Source: Pleurostoma richardsiae
Lineage: Eukaryota; Ascomycota; Sordariomycetes; Calosphaeriales; Pleurostomataceae
Reading direction: 5' to 3'
Assembly: GCA_030052745.1 (NCBI GenBank)
Contig: JANBVO010000002.1
Span: forward strand, 1,054,001-1,118,000
DNA: 64,000 nucleotides
The notes under the pieces are model-generated. The model did not search any database. It was not told the DNA's origin and worked only from the letters and a program-made list of their open reading frames with translations. Every line of letters starts with the position of its first letter. The first letter of the stretch is position 1. Below, in pieces: positions 21,708-30,871 of the stretch. The position numbers and the translations under genes are program-made.

Positions 21708-22562
21708 AGCCATGTAGAAAAACGCAGGAGGCCGCTGCCGACAGACCGCACGCGTGAAGGCTGTTGTGCAAGTGGGGTATTGCTCTGCAATACTTTAAGA
21801 TATCGATGCACTGCCACCATGTGCCCCCAGTACAGAGCCACTGCTGAACAGGCATCAAAGTCCCGACTAGGGAACTCTTGCACTAGCGTTTGGAAGACAC
21901 GGAAGTTTGCAATCGTTCGATATATATACCGAAGAGGATTAGAGCTGCAGCCACGGCGCTTACCATTTGCTCTTTGGCGATATCGATGGGCGAAGCACGT
22001 CGCTATTGCAGTTTAGCGTCACCAGGGGCTCAAGGTACAGTATGTCATGAACTTGGCTGGGTAGTGCGACGCTTTGCTCGGAGAAAATACACGCCACCTT
22101 ACACATTCGACGTTGACGTGAAACGCCCACTACACAAGGCGTTCTTGAAAATGCCAAAATGCCTCGTGGTCGTTCGAGGTGGTGTCGGTTCAAGTGATCC
22201 ATGCCCCTTTCGTCTCATGTGGCGCTTCAGCTCGCCGAACTATCGGAACCGTGCATGCATGAACGGGCGCTTCATCCCGCTCAACGCTGCGCCCCCTATC
22301 ACGTCGCGTGCGTCGCGACACCACTTTACGCCTTGGAGCCGGAAGTCCGGGGATGGCACCCCAGTTTCGCGATGTCTTCAAATACGAGCGGTCTCCATGC
22401 CTTGATATCCGGCCATCACCCACATCAAGTTTGAATTATCATCAGCTATTACTGTCGTTGATCGACTCTGGTTACCTGCACCGACACTGAGACTTCTTGA
22501 AAGACCCAATAATCAGTTCTCACCTTACCACCATCAGCAATTCATACCGTATTTCGCTCAAC
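21708..22562. other. Intergenic, no supported gene
   Basis: About 0.86 kb. An open frame at 21890-22405 (171 codons) has no ATG-proximal or domain support and a composition unlike the nearby genes, so it was not called. The end presumably carries the promoter of the coiled-coil gene. Confidence 0.5.
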
Positions 22563-23783
22563 ATGGCTACTGCACTTCAGACCTATTGGGACCCTGAAAA
22601 CCTGTTTCAGATCGGCGACTATGGCATGAGCGGCGACGTACAATGCGCCGGCCGTGCCAGGACCAAGAACAACGCGCGATGCCGCTGGAACATCCGGGGC
22701 ATAGAGCGCAATCAGATCTACGAGCTTGTCGCCCGCCTTTCCCAGAAGGCACCAGATGAGGTCCAGGCTAGCGACCTCTGGCCCCTGGCGCAGAAGTGCC
22801 TGTGCCAGGACTATCACTCAAACCAGGTTGGCGAGGTTGTGCAGCGGTGGCAGGAGCTGGTCAGGAGGGCGGCGCAGAACTATAGCAACGCAAGCAGCCG
22901 CCAGAATACGCCTGAGCGAGAGTCACCGTCGTCATCAATGAGCTCGCCACAGAGATCCATCGAACTGGGTCAGCCCAGCGCCGCCGCCGCCGAGCTGTCG
23001 CGTCTAGTCCGCGAGAAGAGCGCGAGCCTGGTCCAGAAGAATTTCGAGACCACCCAGCAAGAGTTGTGGAAGTCCCATCAGGAGTGCCGTAATCTCAAGG
23101 AAGAGATTGAGAGTCTCAAGAAAGAGACTCAGAAGGCCACCGATGGGTATTTAGCCCAGGTTTCCGACATGCGTGCGCTCGTCGACGCCAGGAACAACGA
23201 ATTGGCGGCCGCCAGGGATGAGATTAAGACCCGCGACGGGCGGATACAGGATATGGCCGACCAGATTTCAAGGGCAGCAACCACTGCAGAGCAAATTGAA
23301 GAGACTGTTGCTGAGTTTCGACTCCTCCGAGATCGTGCGGTAAAGGAGAGAGATTTGATGAAGAGTATAGTGGCGCAAAAGGATGGCGAGTTGAAGAGCG
23401 GAGGTTCCCGGCTCGAGTCCCTCCAGCACGACAACGAGAGGCTCCATGCCGAGAATGTCGATCTCTACAGCAAGATTGATGCGCTGCAAACAAACTTTGA
23501 GACTGCGGAGAGCGAGCGGTCGAAGCTCACTGCTGAGCTGGCGACCATGGCTGTGGCGCTTGAGCAGTCCAAGGCGAAAGATCAGGGAACGCTCGAGAAG
23601 AACTCACTCCTGAAGAAAGAGATTCAAGACCTTCGCGACCGTCTCGTCCACATGGAGAAGGACGCATCAATGCATCAAACTGTCCATGTCGCAGCGTTCC
23701 CAGAGAGCCCAATGAAGCAGCTAAAGAAGGTGCGAAGTCATCGAGGCTGTGGCTTAGGAATATCGCGTTTCTGGCGGCGCTAG
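22563..23783 (+). CDS. Coiled-coil protein with Cys-containing N-terminal module
   Basis: Single exon of 406 residues from ATG 22563 to TAG 23781-23783. The first ~110 residues form a compact module: CAGRARTKNNARCRW, then YELVARLSQKAPDE, then LAQKCLCQDYHSNQVGEVVQRW. The C...C...CxCxxxH spacing suggests a small metal-binding fold; the same layout recurs at the N-terminus of many fungal proteins of unknown function, some carrying a GIY-YIG nuclease domain (recollection, not verified). No nuclease domain is present here. After a Ser/Pro linker with SPSSSMSSPQRS, residues ~145-385 are a long heptad-rich coiled coil (Glu/Lys/Leu/Gln). The C-terminus is short and basic (FWRR). Probably oligomeric, possibly nuclear or cytoskeletal; function unknown. 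Codon use is strongly coding-like. Confidence 0.85.
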   Translation: MATALQTYWDPENLFQIGDYGMSGDVQCAGRARTKNNARCRWNIRGIERNQIYELVARLSQKAPDEVQASDLWPLAQKCLCQDYHSNQVGEVVQRWQELVRRAAQNYSNASSRQNTPERESPSSSMSSPQRSIELGQPSAAAAELSRLVREKSASLVQKNFETTQQELWKSHQECRNLKEEIESLKKETQKATDGYLAQVSDMRALVDARNNELAAARDEIKTRDGRIQDMADQISRAATTAEQIEETVAEFRLLRDRAVKERDLMKSIVAQKDGELKSGGSRLESLQHDNERLHAENVDLYSKIDALQTNFETAESERSKLTAELATMAVALEQSKAKDQGTLEKNSLLKKEIQDLRDRLVHMEKDASMHQTVHVAAFPESPMKQLKKVRSHRGCGLGISRFWRR

Positions 23784-24601
23784 GCGACGAGTGCATTTCT
23801 TTTATTTTTGCTCAGCGAAGATGGCGAGCCGCGACTGGGATTTATGACGGAATGGGTTTTAAGCACTGCTCAGGGGAACCGATGTACGGCGTAACGGATT
23901 GAGCTCTGAGGAAAGTAATGGGACTACTTCCTCGTCAAGCCACTCGCTTTTAGTCAAGCCTCAGATCATTTTCCAATAACATTTCTTCTCTCTGGATTAA
24001 GCCTAGGCCGGAGTGCCGATGACAAGCTTTTGCCGTGAAAGCGAAGTCTGCAGAGGATATTAATAAAAGAGCGTCAGCAAGAAGCATCTTTATCGGGACG
24101 CTTGCTACGATAGGGAGGTGGCAGCGTGGGTGCAACGCCGCATTGCATTTCCCCATACTTAATCTCGCCAAGTTCCTGCAGAACCATGCAACCCGATGAT
24201 GCATCGCTGGGTCGGAAGACTCGGGAAGACCAAGCTAGCAGAGGCAGCCTGCCCCTGTTCTGATGTCTTATCTATTGCGTCCTTCCGTTTTCATGCTCTC
24301 AGGAAACCCTAGAACGTGGCTGGACGAGCTAGAGGGCAGCTCGCTTGCCTGCTTCCTTACCCAAGTCCGCGGTTCGACCGACACCCTGGTCTTAATTATA
24401 CACGAAGGCAATGCCTAACGTACGCTAGCCAGCATCGACCACGATTTCTGGCGATATGCCAAGGCACATATCGTCTGAAGATCTTCTTCGACCCTCTGGT
24501 TATAAATAGCCAGGTTCCCTCGGTTCCCGGCTCCACGATGGCACTATTCCGGTTCCTTCCACGCCAATTGGGTTGATTCCATCCCCAATCAGCAGCACGA
24601 G
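23784..24601. other. Intergenic with S10 carboxypeptidase promoter
   Basis: About 0.8 kb. Only short frames. The 3' part is the promoter of the carboxypeptidase gene and contains the TATA element annotated separately. Confidence 0.55.
24501..24508 (+). promoter_or_regulatory. TATA box (TATAAATA) of the S10 carboxypeptidase gene
   Basis: A consensus TATAAATA lies 94 bases upstream of the ATG at 24602, at a distance usual for ascomycete TATA-containing, inducible genes. No other gene starts nearby. Confidence 0.55.
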
Positions 24602-26539
24602 ATGCGTTGGGAACTCGTTGCTTCGCTTGTCATCTCGGCTGTGGTGACGGGTGTGTCCGCCCGTCGCAGTCTGGCCCATGTCGGGATCGGCCTAGAGGAG
24701 GCTATGGATGCATCGCGACCGATGGCACCTCGTGGTGTCCCATTCAACCATTGGACCAGAAGCGGGCCTCTCGCGAAGAGATTCGACAATGCCAACACCA
24801 CCCGTAAGGAATCTCTCATGCTTGCCGTTCCATGCAAAGGTTCACACTGCTAATCAAGCTTGGCGGGTCATCAGAATTCGCCATCAATGGCACTGGCATT
24901 CCTGATGTCGACTTTGACATTGGCGAGGCCTATGCGGGCCGGATGTCCATCTCAGATGATCTCGACGGCCCTGACAAGCTGTATTTCTGGTTCCAGCCGT
25001 CACCCAACCCGGCCGCCAGCAATGAGATTGTAATATGGCTCAATGGAGGCGTAAGTAGCTATTTCGTGCCCATCTTACAGTGTTCGCCATGCTGCAGGTG
25101 ATACTCATAAGGACGTTCTACAGCCTGGCTGCTCATCGCTTGAAGGTTTCCTTCAAGAGAATGGGCCGTTCCTGTGGCAATACGGAACATACAAGCCGGT
25201 TGCCAATGCTTGGGGGTGGCACCACCTGACCAACATAGTTTGGGTTGAGCAGCCTATCGGCACTGGGTTCTCAACCGGGACAGTGACGGCTACCAGCGAA
25301 ACGGATGTTGCTGCACAGTTCATGGGTTTCTGGAAGAACTTTATCAACACCTTCTCCATGCAAGGTTATAAGGTCTACATAACCGGCGAGTCATATGCGT
25401 GAGTGATTTTTTGGCAGCACATGGAGCTTGTTAATAGCCCGTCTCCACAAAGTCAGACTGACCAGAAGTTTAGGGGCATGTACTGCCCGTACATCGCAAG
25501 CGCTATGCTCGACGCCAATGACACGACGTACTACAACATGAGCGGGATGATCATATATGATCCATCCATCGCAACGAGTGGCCTCCAGACAGACATCACC
25601 GCGGTGCCTTTCGTGGATTACCACAAGAACTTGTTTCCTTTCAACGATACCTATTTTGCGCAGCTTCACGCCCTAGACGAGACTTGTGGTTATGCCGACT
25701 TCCGCGAGAAGTACCTCAGGTACCCTCCCGTGAGCCACCTGCCGTCGCCTCCTTACGGCGTCAACGCCACTACCGGTGAGCGTATCCCGGGATGCAGTGG
25801 GCTCAGGTCGGCCGTCCAGCGGGCCGTCACCCTGCTCAACCCATGTTTCGATATCTACGCGGTGGCCACGACATGCCCCCTGCTGTGGGACGTGCTGGGC
25901 TTCCCGGGCAGCTTCGACTACCTCCCGGATGGTGCCTCCATTTATTTCGACCGGCAGGACGTCAAGGCAGCCATCAATGCGCCACTTGACGTGACCTGGG
26001 AGGAGTGCGGCGGGCCCGTCTTCATCGGTGGCGACCACTCCGCGCCCTCGGCCAACACTGTGCTCGGCGGAGTCGTCGACCGCACCAAGAACGTCATCAT
26101 CGGGCACGGCGAGCTAGACATGATTCTGATCGCCAACGGAACGCTGTTGGCAATCCAGAACATGACCTGGGGCGGGAAGCTCGGCTTCCAGCGGCGGCCC
26201 ACCGAGCCCTTCTACGTCCCCTATCACCACGCCGGCGCCGACCCAACACTGGCTGGTGCAGGTGTGTTTGGTACTACGCACACGGAGCGCGGGCTGACGT
26301 ACGTCGGCATCAATCTTTCAGGCCATATGGTGCCGCAATATGCGCCAAGTGCTGCCTACCGGCACCTGGAATTCCTGCTCGGCCGAGTTGACTCGCTGAG
26401 CAGCACGGCACCTTTTAGCACAGATACGGGCGTGTCGCAGTCTACACAGCCCTTGGGACAGGGGACTGCGCCCCAGGGGTACTCTAATACAAGCCCATGT
26501 AAGAAGCGGAGGCGGAGTATCGAACATACGGAAGTCTAG
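24602..26539 (+). CDS. Secreted serine carboxypeptidase, S10 family
   Basis: Four exons, 24602-24803, 24875-25050, 25124-25398 and 25474-26539, sum to 1719 nt or 572 residues. The N-terminus [20 protein letters not shown] is a signal peptide. The chain continues with [26 protein letters not shown] + [16 protein letters not shown] (the S10 oxyanion region), and [12 protein letters not shown]. Catalytic Ser lies in GESYAGMYCPYI (about 216; the intron at 25399 splits this codon region), Asp in [16 protein letters not shown] (about 432) and His in [12 protein letters not shown] (about 500). All three are present, so activity is expected: removal of C-terminal amino acids from peptides in an acidic medium or vacuole. 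There are many N-glycosylation sequons and a Ser/Thr-rich tail. It precedes a hydroxyproline dehydratase, a prolidase-like gene and a Zn2Cys6 factor, which suggests extracellular peptide use. The first intron acceptor (24874) was chosen because it alone keeps phase. Confidence 0.93.
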
Positions 26540-27030
26540 GTGCTCTATATCGTCGCAGGGGCCAAGTAATGCTATTGTGGGATCAAAATGGCATTACAAC
26601 TGCTTTTGTCGAACAGGGAGGCTAAACCAGTGTCGATTATATGCCACACCTTACCTGGTGTTAAAAGGTCTCGATCCCTCTCCTCACGCCGTGATAATCT
26701 GCTAGCCCGAACAGTGCTTTATCGTTTGCAAGATCCATGGTTCCCAGGCACACACTTTTGTAGACAACCAGCTTACCCTTAACGTTACCCAGCCAGGCGA
26801 TCCTTGTCTTTCTGCTAGGCGGCTCCTTGAATATGGACCAGCTAACCGAGCTCGAAGAGATTCTTCTAGCCAATCCGCGCTCTTACAAGTAATAAATCAT
26901 TCGTGCCTGCGATATCCCCTAGGCCCTGCGAGTGATAGCCTCGACCGCCTCCACGGGCTAGATACGTCACTTTCAGGAGATGTCGTTAAGCGGCTATCAT
27001 TGATGTTTCATCCAACGAGATGCCTGTCTG
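26540..27030. other. Intergenic between convergent genes
   Basis: About 0.5 kb between the 3' ends of the carboxypeptidase (+) and the dehydratase (-). No supported feature. Confidence 0.6.
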
Positions 27031-28377
27031 TTATCTGCTCGAAGATGCCCCCTCGATTTCCTTAACAGAGAAGCCCTCCTCCACCGGATCCTCTGGCTCT
27101 ATCACAAACGTCGTAGCTCCAGTGTAGAAGGCCTCTCCTTCAATCCGCACCACGACGCCCTTAGCAGAGACACCGTGCCCGCCTGCAATGTCCACTTCTT
27201 CGACGTTCGACCCTACAAAAGCCCCGCGCCCGGCGCTGGCGTTGGAGACGAAGGAATTGAATGCCCGCCGTTCTCGAAGGCGGCATGCACCCTTGGCATA
27301 CGCAAGCGCCATGCGTGCTGCGACGCACCCTCCAGTAGGTGACCTGTCGACCTGCTGATCTGCGAAGAAACATAATCCCGTCTCCGTTGAAGCAACATCT
27401 GCGACAGGCGCAGTGTTAACGTTGTCCACTACCATGACTCCGTACAGGTACCATTCTATCCCAGGCGGAATGGCAATCTGGCGGACAAGTCTTTCCGTTT
27501 CCACTATCTGTGTTTTGATCGTCTGCGTAATTGTGTCACACGTCTTCACGTTTAGCTGTCCGAGTCCTCGAGGGAAACCCAGTTGGTCCACATTCACCAT
27601 GCAGTACCATGCGCCGCCATAAGAGAGGTCGACACTGACAGCGGTCCGGCCGCCAAGCTGCGGCCAGCGCTTTGCTTCCGGAATCTCCACTTGCAAATCT
27701 AGAGCGCCAGCGAAAGAAGGTACGGATAGGAACGAGACTGGCTTAGTAGGGTCCGATCTGGAACCATCCGCGCTTGAGGGGACCGACAGCTTGTTGATTC
27801 CGCATGGGGTATGGAGATTGATTGTCGTGATCCGAGTCGAGGGATCAAACTCGAGTGCTTTCCTCAGTGGGAAGACATCGATGTCATGAGTGTCGACGAG
27901 GAATCTCCCCAGAGCTATTGCTGCGTGCCCGCACATGGTTGAATAGCCCTCGTTGTGGAGATACAAGACGGCAATGTGCGCGTCACCGGAGGTGATGAGC
28001 TCGGACTTGCGAATAATCAATGCGCCATACATGCCCTCATGGCCGCGAGGCTCCAACATGGTGAGTTTCCGATACTGATCGTGCTTCTCTCGATACTGCT
28101 TCCGTTGTTCTAGCAAAGTGCCGGGGATTTCGGGAAAGCCGCTTAAGATGATGCGAGTGGCTTCACCTGTAGTATGCATGTCGATACATCGAATTGGCTT
28201 TAAAGAAGCCAAGTTGCCGAGTGTGTCATAGAGATCCATCGCGAACGCTTGAATCTCCGGAAAGACTTCTAAGGTGGACAATGGACTCGCTGGCGGCAGA
28301 TGATGGATGAACTCGGCGTAGCCTTTCGCTAGAAGTTGAAGAGAATGATGATACAGGACACTTAATGAAAGCCGCAT
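27031..28377 (-). CDS. Trans-3-hydroxy-L-proline dehydratase (proline racemase family)
   Basis: Intronless, 448 residues from ATG 28377. A second ATG at 28239 (MDLYDTLGN) would give 402 residues, nearer the family length, and may be the true start. After it comes IRCIDMHTTGEATRIIL, the conserved opening of the family, then MLEPRGHEGMYGALI. The first catalytic Cys is in STMCGHAAIALGRF. At the second catalytic site the sequence is DRSPTGGCVAAR: threonine replaces the cysteine found in true racemases and 4-hydroxyproline epimerases. In characterised family members this Cys/Thr pair marks trans-3-hydroxy-L-proline dehydratases, which make 1-pyrroline-2-carboxylate. It is cytosolic by lack of a signal. 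It diverges from an amidohydrolase at 29154 across a 0.8-kb promoter, supporting a shared role in imino-acid catabolism. Confidence 0.88.
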   Translation of the reverse strand: MRLSLSVLYHHSLQLLAKGYAEFIHHLPPASPLSTLEVFPEIQAFAMDLYDTLGNLASLKPIRCIDMHTTGEATRIILSGFPEIPGTLLEQRKQYREKHDQYRKLTMLEPRGHEGMYGALIIRKSELITSGDAHIAVLYLHNEGYSTMCGHAAIALGRFLVDTHDIDVFPLRKALEFDPSTRITTINLHTPCGINKLSVPSSADGSRSDPTKPVSFLSVPSFAGALDLQVEIPEAKRWPQLGGRTAVSVDLSYGGAWYCMVNVDQLGFPRGLGQLNVKTCDTITQTIKTQIVETERLVRQIAIPPGIEWYLYGVMVVDNVNTAPVADVASTETGLCFFADQQVDRSPTGGCVAARMALAYAKGACRLRERRAFNSFVSNASAGRGAFVGSNVEEVDIAGGHGVSAKGVVVRIEGEAFYTGATTFVIEPEDPVEEGFSVKEIEGASSSR

Positions 28378-29153
28378 AGAGCTGCCGATTTAGTAAGCTC
28401 GAGTGATGGGGGTTCCCTCACTCGGGTTCGCTAATTAAGCAATCCGGGCAGCATACCTTGGAGCATCGCATCACCTAACCCCGGTACCGGACTATCTTTC
28501 TGCTCTGGATATTGAGACAATTCCCGGAACCCGGATATTTGGTGCGGGATGTTGATAGCGCTAGCACTTATAGAGAGGCTGAGCTCATCGGTGCTAGGCT
28601 CCTATGTCTGCTTGGATACCGGCCTTAACGGACATGTCAGCTGTTCCAACAGTACTACGTCTGAGGCGTCGCGGGAGTCCTTATCGTCAACGGGCCCACT
28701 CAGGAGGTGAGCTTCAAGATCTTTTTGCGGGCGGGCTGAATAGCCACTCTACTGCCTCCAGACAACGTCGCATCCAAGAGCCCGACCTACGGAGAGACGA
28801 CTGGTTATTGCGTTATCAACAATCCGTAGATGTGGAGAATCTCATATTCGAGCTGAACGCCATGAGTCTGAAATCATTTCACCATCTGATCTGGTGGTAG
28901 CTCAAGGTTGCTCAGACAGCCGGAATGGGTACTAGTACCCGGATACAGCAATTGCCGGGTGCCCGGGTACAGGCACCCGGACCGGCACGACCCTTGGGAC
29001 CCAGACGCACCCCTTCACACAACCAGTATAAGCTGCTCGTGATCTTCTTTCGGTGTCCTTTTATCCCACGTGACAGCTTGGTACATGAAGTTCGGCCCTT
29101 TCTAAACATTCCAGCCCACGCTGCAACAAGCCGTTCTGGACAGATTCGAAAAT
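28378..29153. promoter_or_regulatory. Shared divergent promoter, dehydratase / amidohydrolase
   Basis: 776 bp between two outward-facing genes of apparently related function. It contains two perfect inverted repeats at 28927-28980 (separate entry) and CGG/CCG triplets typical of Zn2Cys6 targets. The short frame at 28604-28900 has no motif and was not called. Co-regulation is an inference from the arrangement. Confidence 0.55.
28927..28980. promoter_or_regulatory. Two palindromes, candidate regulator binding sites
   Basis: GGGTACTAGTACCC (28927-28940) is a perfect 14-bp palindrome. Fifteen bases later CCGGGTGCC (28955-28963) and GGCACCCGG (28972-28980) form a perfect 9-bp inverted repeat with an 8-nt spacer that itself contains CGGGTAC. 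The element GGGTAC/GTACCC thus appears repeatedly. CGG/CCG half-sites in inverted orientation are what Zn2Cys6 dimers bind, and a Zn2Cys6 gene lies at 30872. The centre is about 190 bases upstream of the amidohydrolase ATG. Confidence 0.55.
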
Positions 29154-30488
29154 ATGACGCCTGAAGATCTTCAAAAGTTTACGAAGCCTTGGCTGCCGGC
29201 AACGCAGGCGCCTTCATGGGTCCTTGAAAACGCCAAAATCGTTGACCCCGTTGAGGGAAAGATTTTAGAGCCGGCATCTATTCACATCGCGAATGGAATC
29301 ATAGTTGACGTCGCCGTTGGACTAGAGCAGTTGCAAATTCCCCCCGGCAGTCAGCGGTTTGACCTGAAAGGGAGGTACATCTGTCCCGGGTTGATCGACT
29401 GCCACGTCCACATCAATGCGGTTCCCGGAGATCTTGATCTACGCCAGACGATGGCGACCCCAGACGACCTCGTGAAATTCCGCATGGTGTACGTCTGCCG
29501 CGACATGCTCTATCGAGGGTTCACTACCGTGCGGGACTGCGGCGGCGCGCCTCTGGCACTGAAAGAAGCGTGTGCCGAGTGGCTAATCCCCGGACCACGC
29601 CTTCACATTGCAGGGCACGCTCTCAGTCAGACCGGGGGCCACGGAGACTTCCGCAGCGCTCACGACCATAAGGACTGCGCCGCCGGGTTCGTGAACGGCC
29701 TTGGCCGCGTGGCTGACGGAGTTCCTGAATGTCTGCGCGCTGCAAGGGACGAGATCCGGTGTGGTGCCGACTTCCTCAAGATTATGGGCGGCGGAGGCAT
29801 TGCTAGCCCGACAGACAAGCTTGAGCACCAGCAGTATTCTCCCGAGGAAATCCAAGCATATGTCTCAGTTGCGCGAAACGTGGGAACTTACGTCACCTGC
29901 CACGCTTACACGCCTGAGGCCATCACCAGAGCAGTAAGCAACGGTGTGATGGGTATTGAACACGGAAACCTGATTGATCGAAGAACTGCACGCCTGATGG
30001 CAGAAAAGGGTGCATTCTTGACCCCCACACTAATCGCGCTTCGAGCCATGGCCGACAAATCATTATTTGACTTTCTTCCTCCGGCGAACCAGGAAAAGAA
30101 CAAGAAGGTGATACAGGCTGGACTCAACGCCTTGAAGTTGGCTCATGAAGAGGGAGTTACGCTTTGCTATGGCTCTGATCTTCTTGGCCCCTTAGGCCAA
30201 TATCAGGCTCAGGAGTTCGAGATCAGGTCACAGGTTCTCCCTGCAGTCGAGATCCTGCGAAGTGCCACTATAAACCCAGCCAGGATGATGGGTCTACATG
30301 ATCTAGGCCAGATCAAAAGTGGATTTCAGGCGGATATGATTATCGTCAACTCAAACCCGCTTGAAGACATCAAGGTCCTCGCCAGGCCAGAGACAGAAGT
30401 CACAGCAGTGTTTAGAGAAGGACGACTGTGCAGAGACGATTCGAAGATGTTCGGTGGGGGTTTGTTAGACAAATGGGCGAAGCTATAA
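29154..30488 (+). CDS. Metal-dependent amidohydrolase (prolidase / imidazolonepropionase-like)
   Basis: Single exon, 444 residues from ATG 29154. The binuclear-metal TIM-barrel ligands are all present: HxH in YICPGLIDCHVHINAV, the carboxylated Lys in ADFLKIMGGGGIAS, His in YVTCHAYTPEAI, His in NGVMGIEHGNLID, and Asp in VTLCYGSDLLGP. The C-terminal barrel returns to the small beta domain with GQIKSGFQADMIIVNSNPL and AVFREGRL, as in imidazolonepropionase-like enzymes. Members of this subgroup hydrolyse Xaa-Pro or N-acyl amino acid bonds; some detoxify ochratoxin-like amides. There is no signal peptide, so cytosolic. The divergent partner is a hydroxyproline dehydratase, which makes release of proline or hydroxyproline from dipeptides an attractive but unproven role. 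Confidence 0.9.
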   Translation: MTPEDLQKFTKPWLPATQAPSWVLENAKIVDPVEGKILEPASIHIANGIIVDVAVGLEQLQIPPGSQRFDLKGRYICPGLIDCHVHINAVPGDLDLRQTMATPDDLVKFRMVYVCRDMLYRGFTTVRDCGGAPLALKEACAEWLIPGPRLHIAGHALSQTGGHGDFRSAHDHKDCAAGFVNGLGRVADGVPECLRAARDEIRCGADFLKIMGGGGIASPTDKLEHQQYSPEEIQAYVSVARNVGTYVTCHAYTPEAITRAVSNGVMGIEHGNLIDRRTARLMAEKGAFLTPTLIALRAMADKSLFDFLPPANQEKNKKVIQAGLNALKLAHEEGVTLCYGSDLLGPLGQYQAQEFEIRSQVLPAVEILRSATINPARMMGLHDLGQIKSGFQADMIIVNSNPLEDIKVLARPETEVTAVFREGRLCRDDSKMFGGGLLDKWAKL

Positions 30489-30871
30489 TTAGTAAGAGGT
30501 TATATCTAGCGTGCATGGGTGCTGGTGGATGCTGTCTGAAGATCAAAAAATAAGGGAGCAAGACATTGCAAGTAAGAGGGTTAACGAGTAGACAATAATA
30601 TCTGATTGGCCTTGTTGAAAAAGAAAGAAATTTATTATGCACAGATTCATCAGTATATTGCCTCACCGAACAAAGACTTTAGGAGGGTATAATGAGAACG
30701 GCTCTTAATTAGATTCAGGACTAATAAAGTTTACCTCAGTTACCCGGAATTGGGCTCCGACCGTGTAATAGTACGTTCGGCGCCGTATTTTCCCGGTTCC
30801 CGTCATTCAACAACAACCGCCAAACCACTTAGGAACCTGGCGAGTAACTCATTGACATTAACTACTCCCCG
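30489..30871. other. Intergenic, amidohydrolase 3' end / Zn2Cys6 promoter
   Basis: 383 bp, AT-rich near 30540-30740, with no supported gene. Confidence 0.6.

Noticed and set aside
21890-22405. 171-codon open frame on the plus strand
   Set aside because: No domain, odd residue composition, antisense frames equally open, and no neighbouring exon that extends it.
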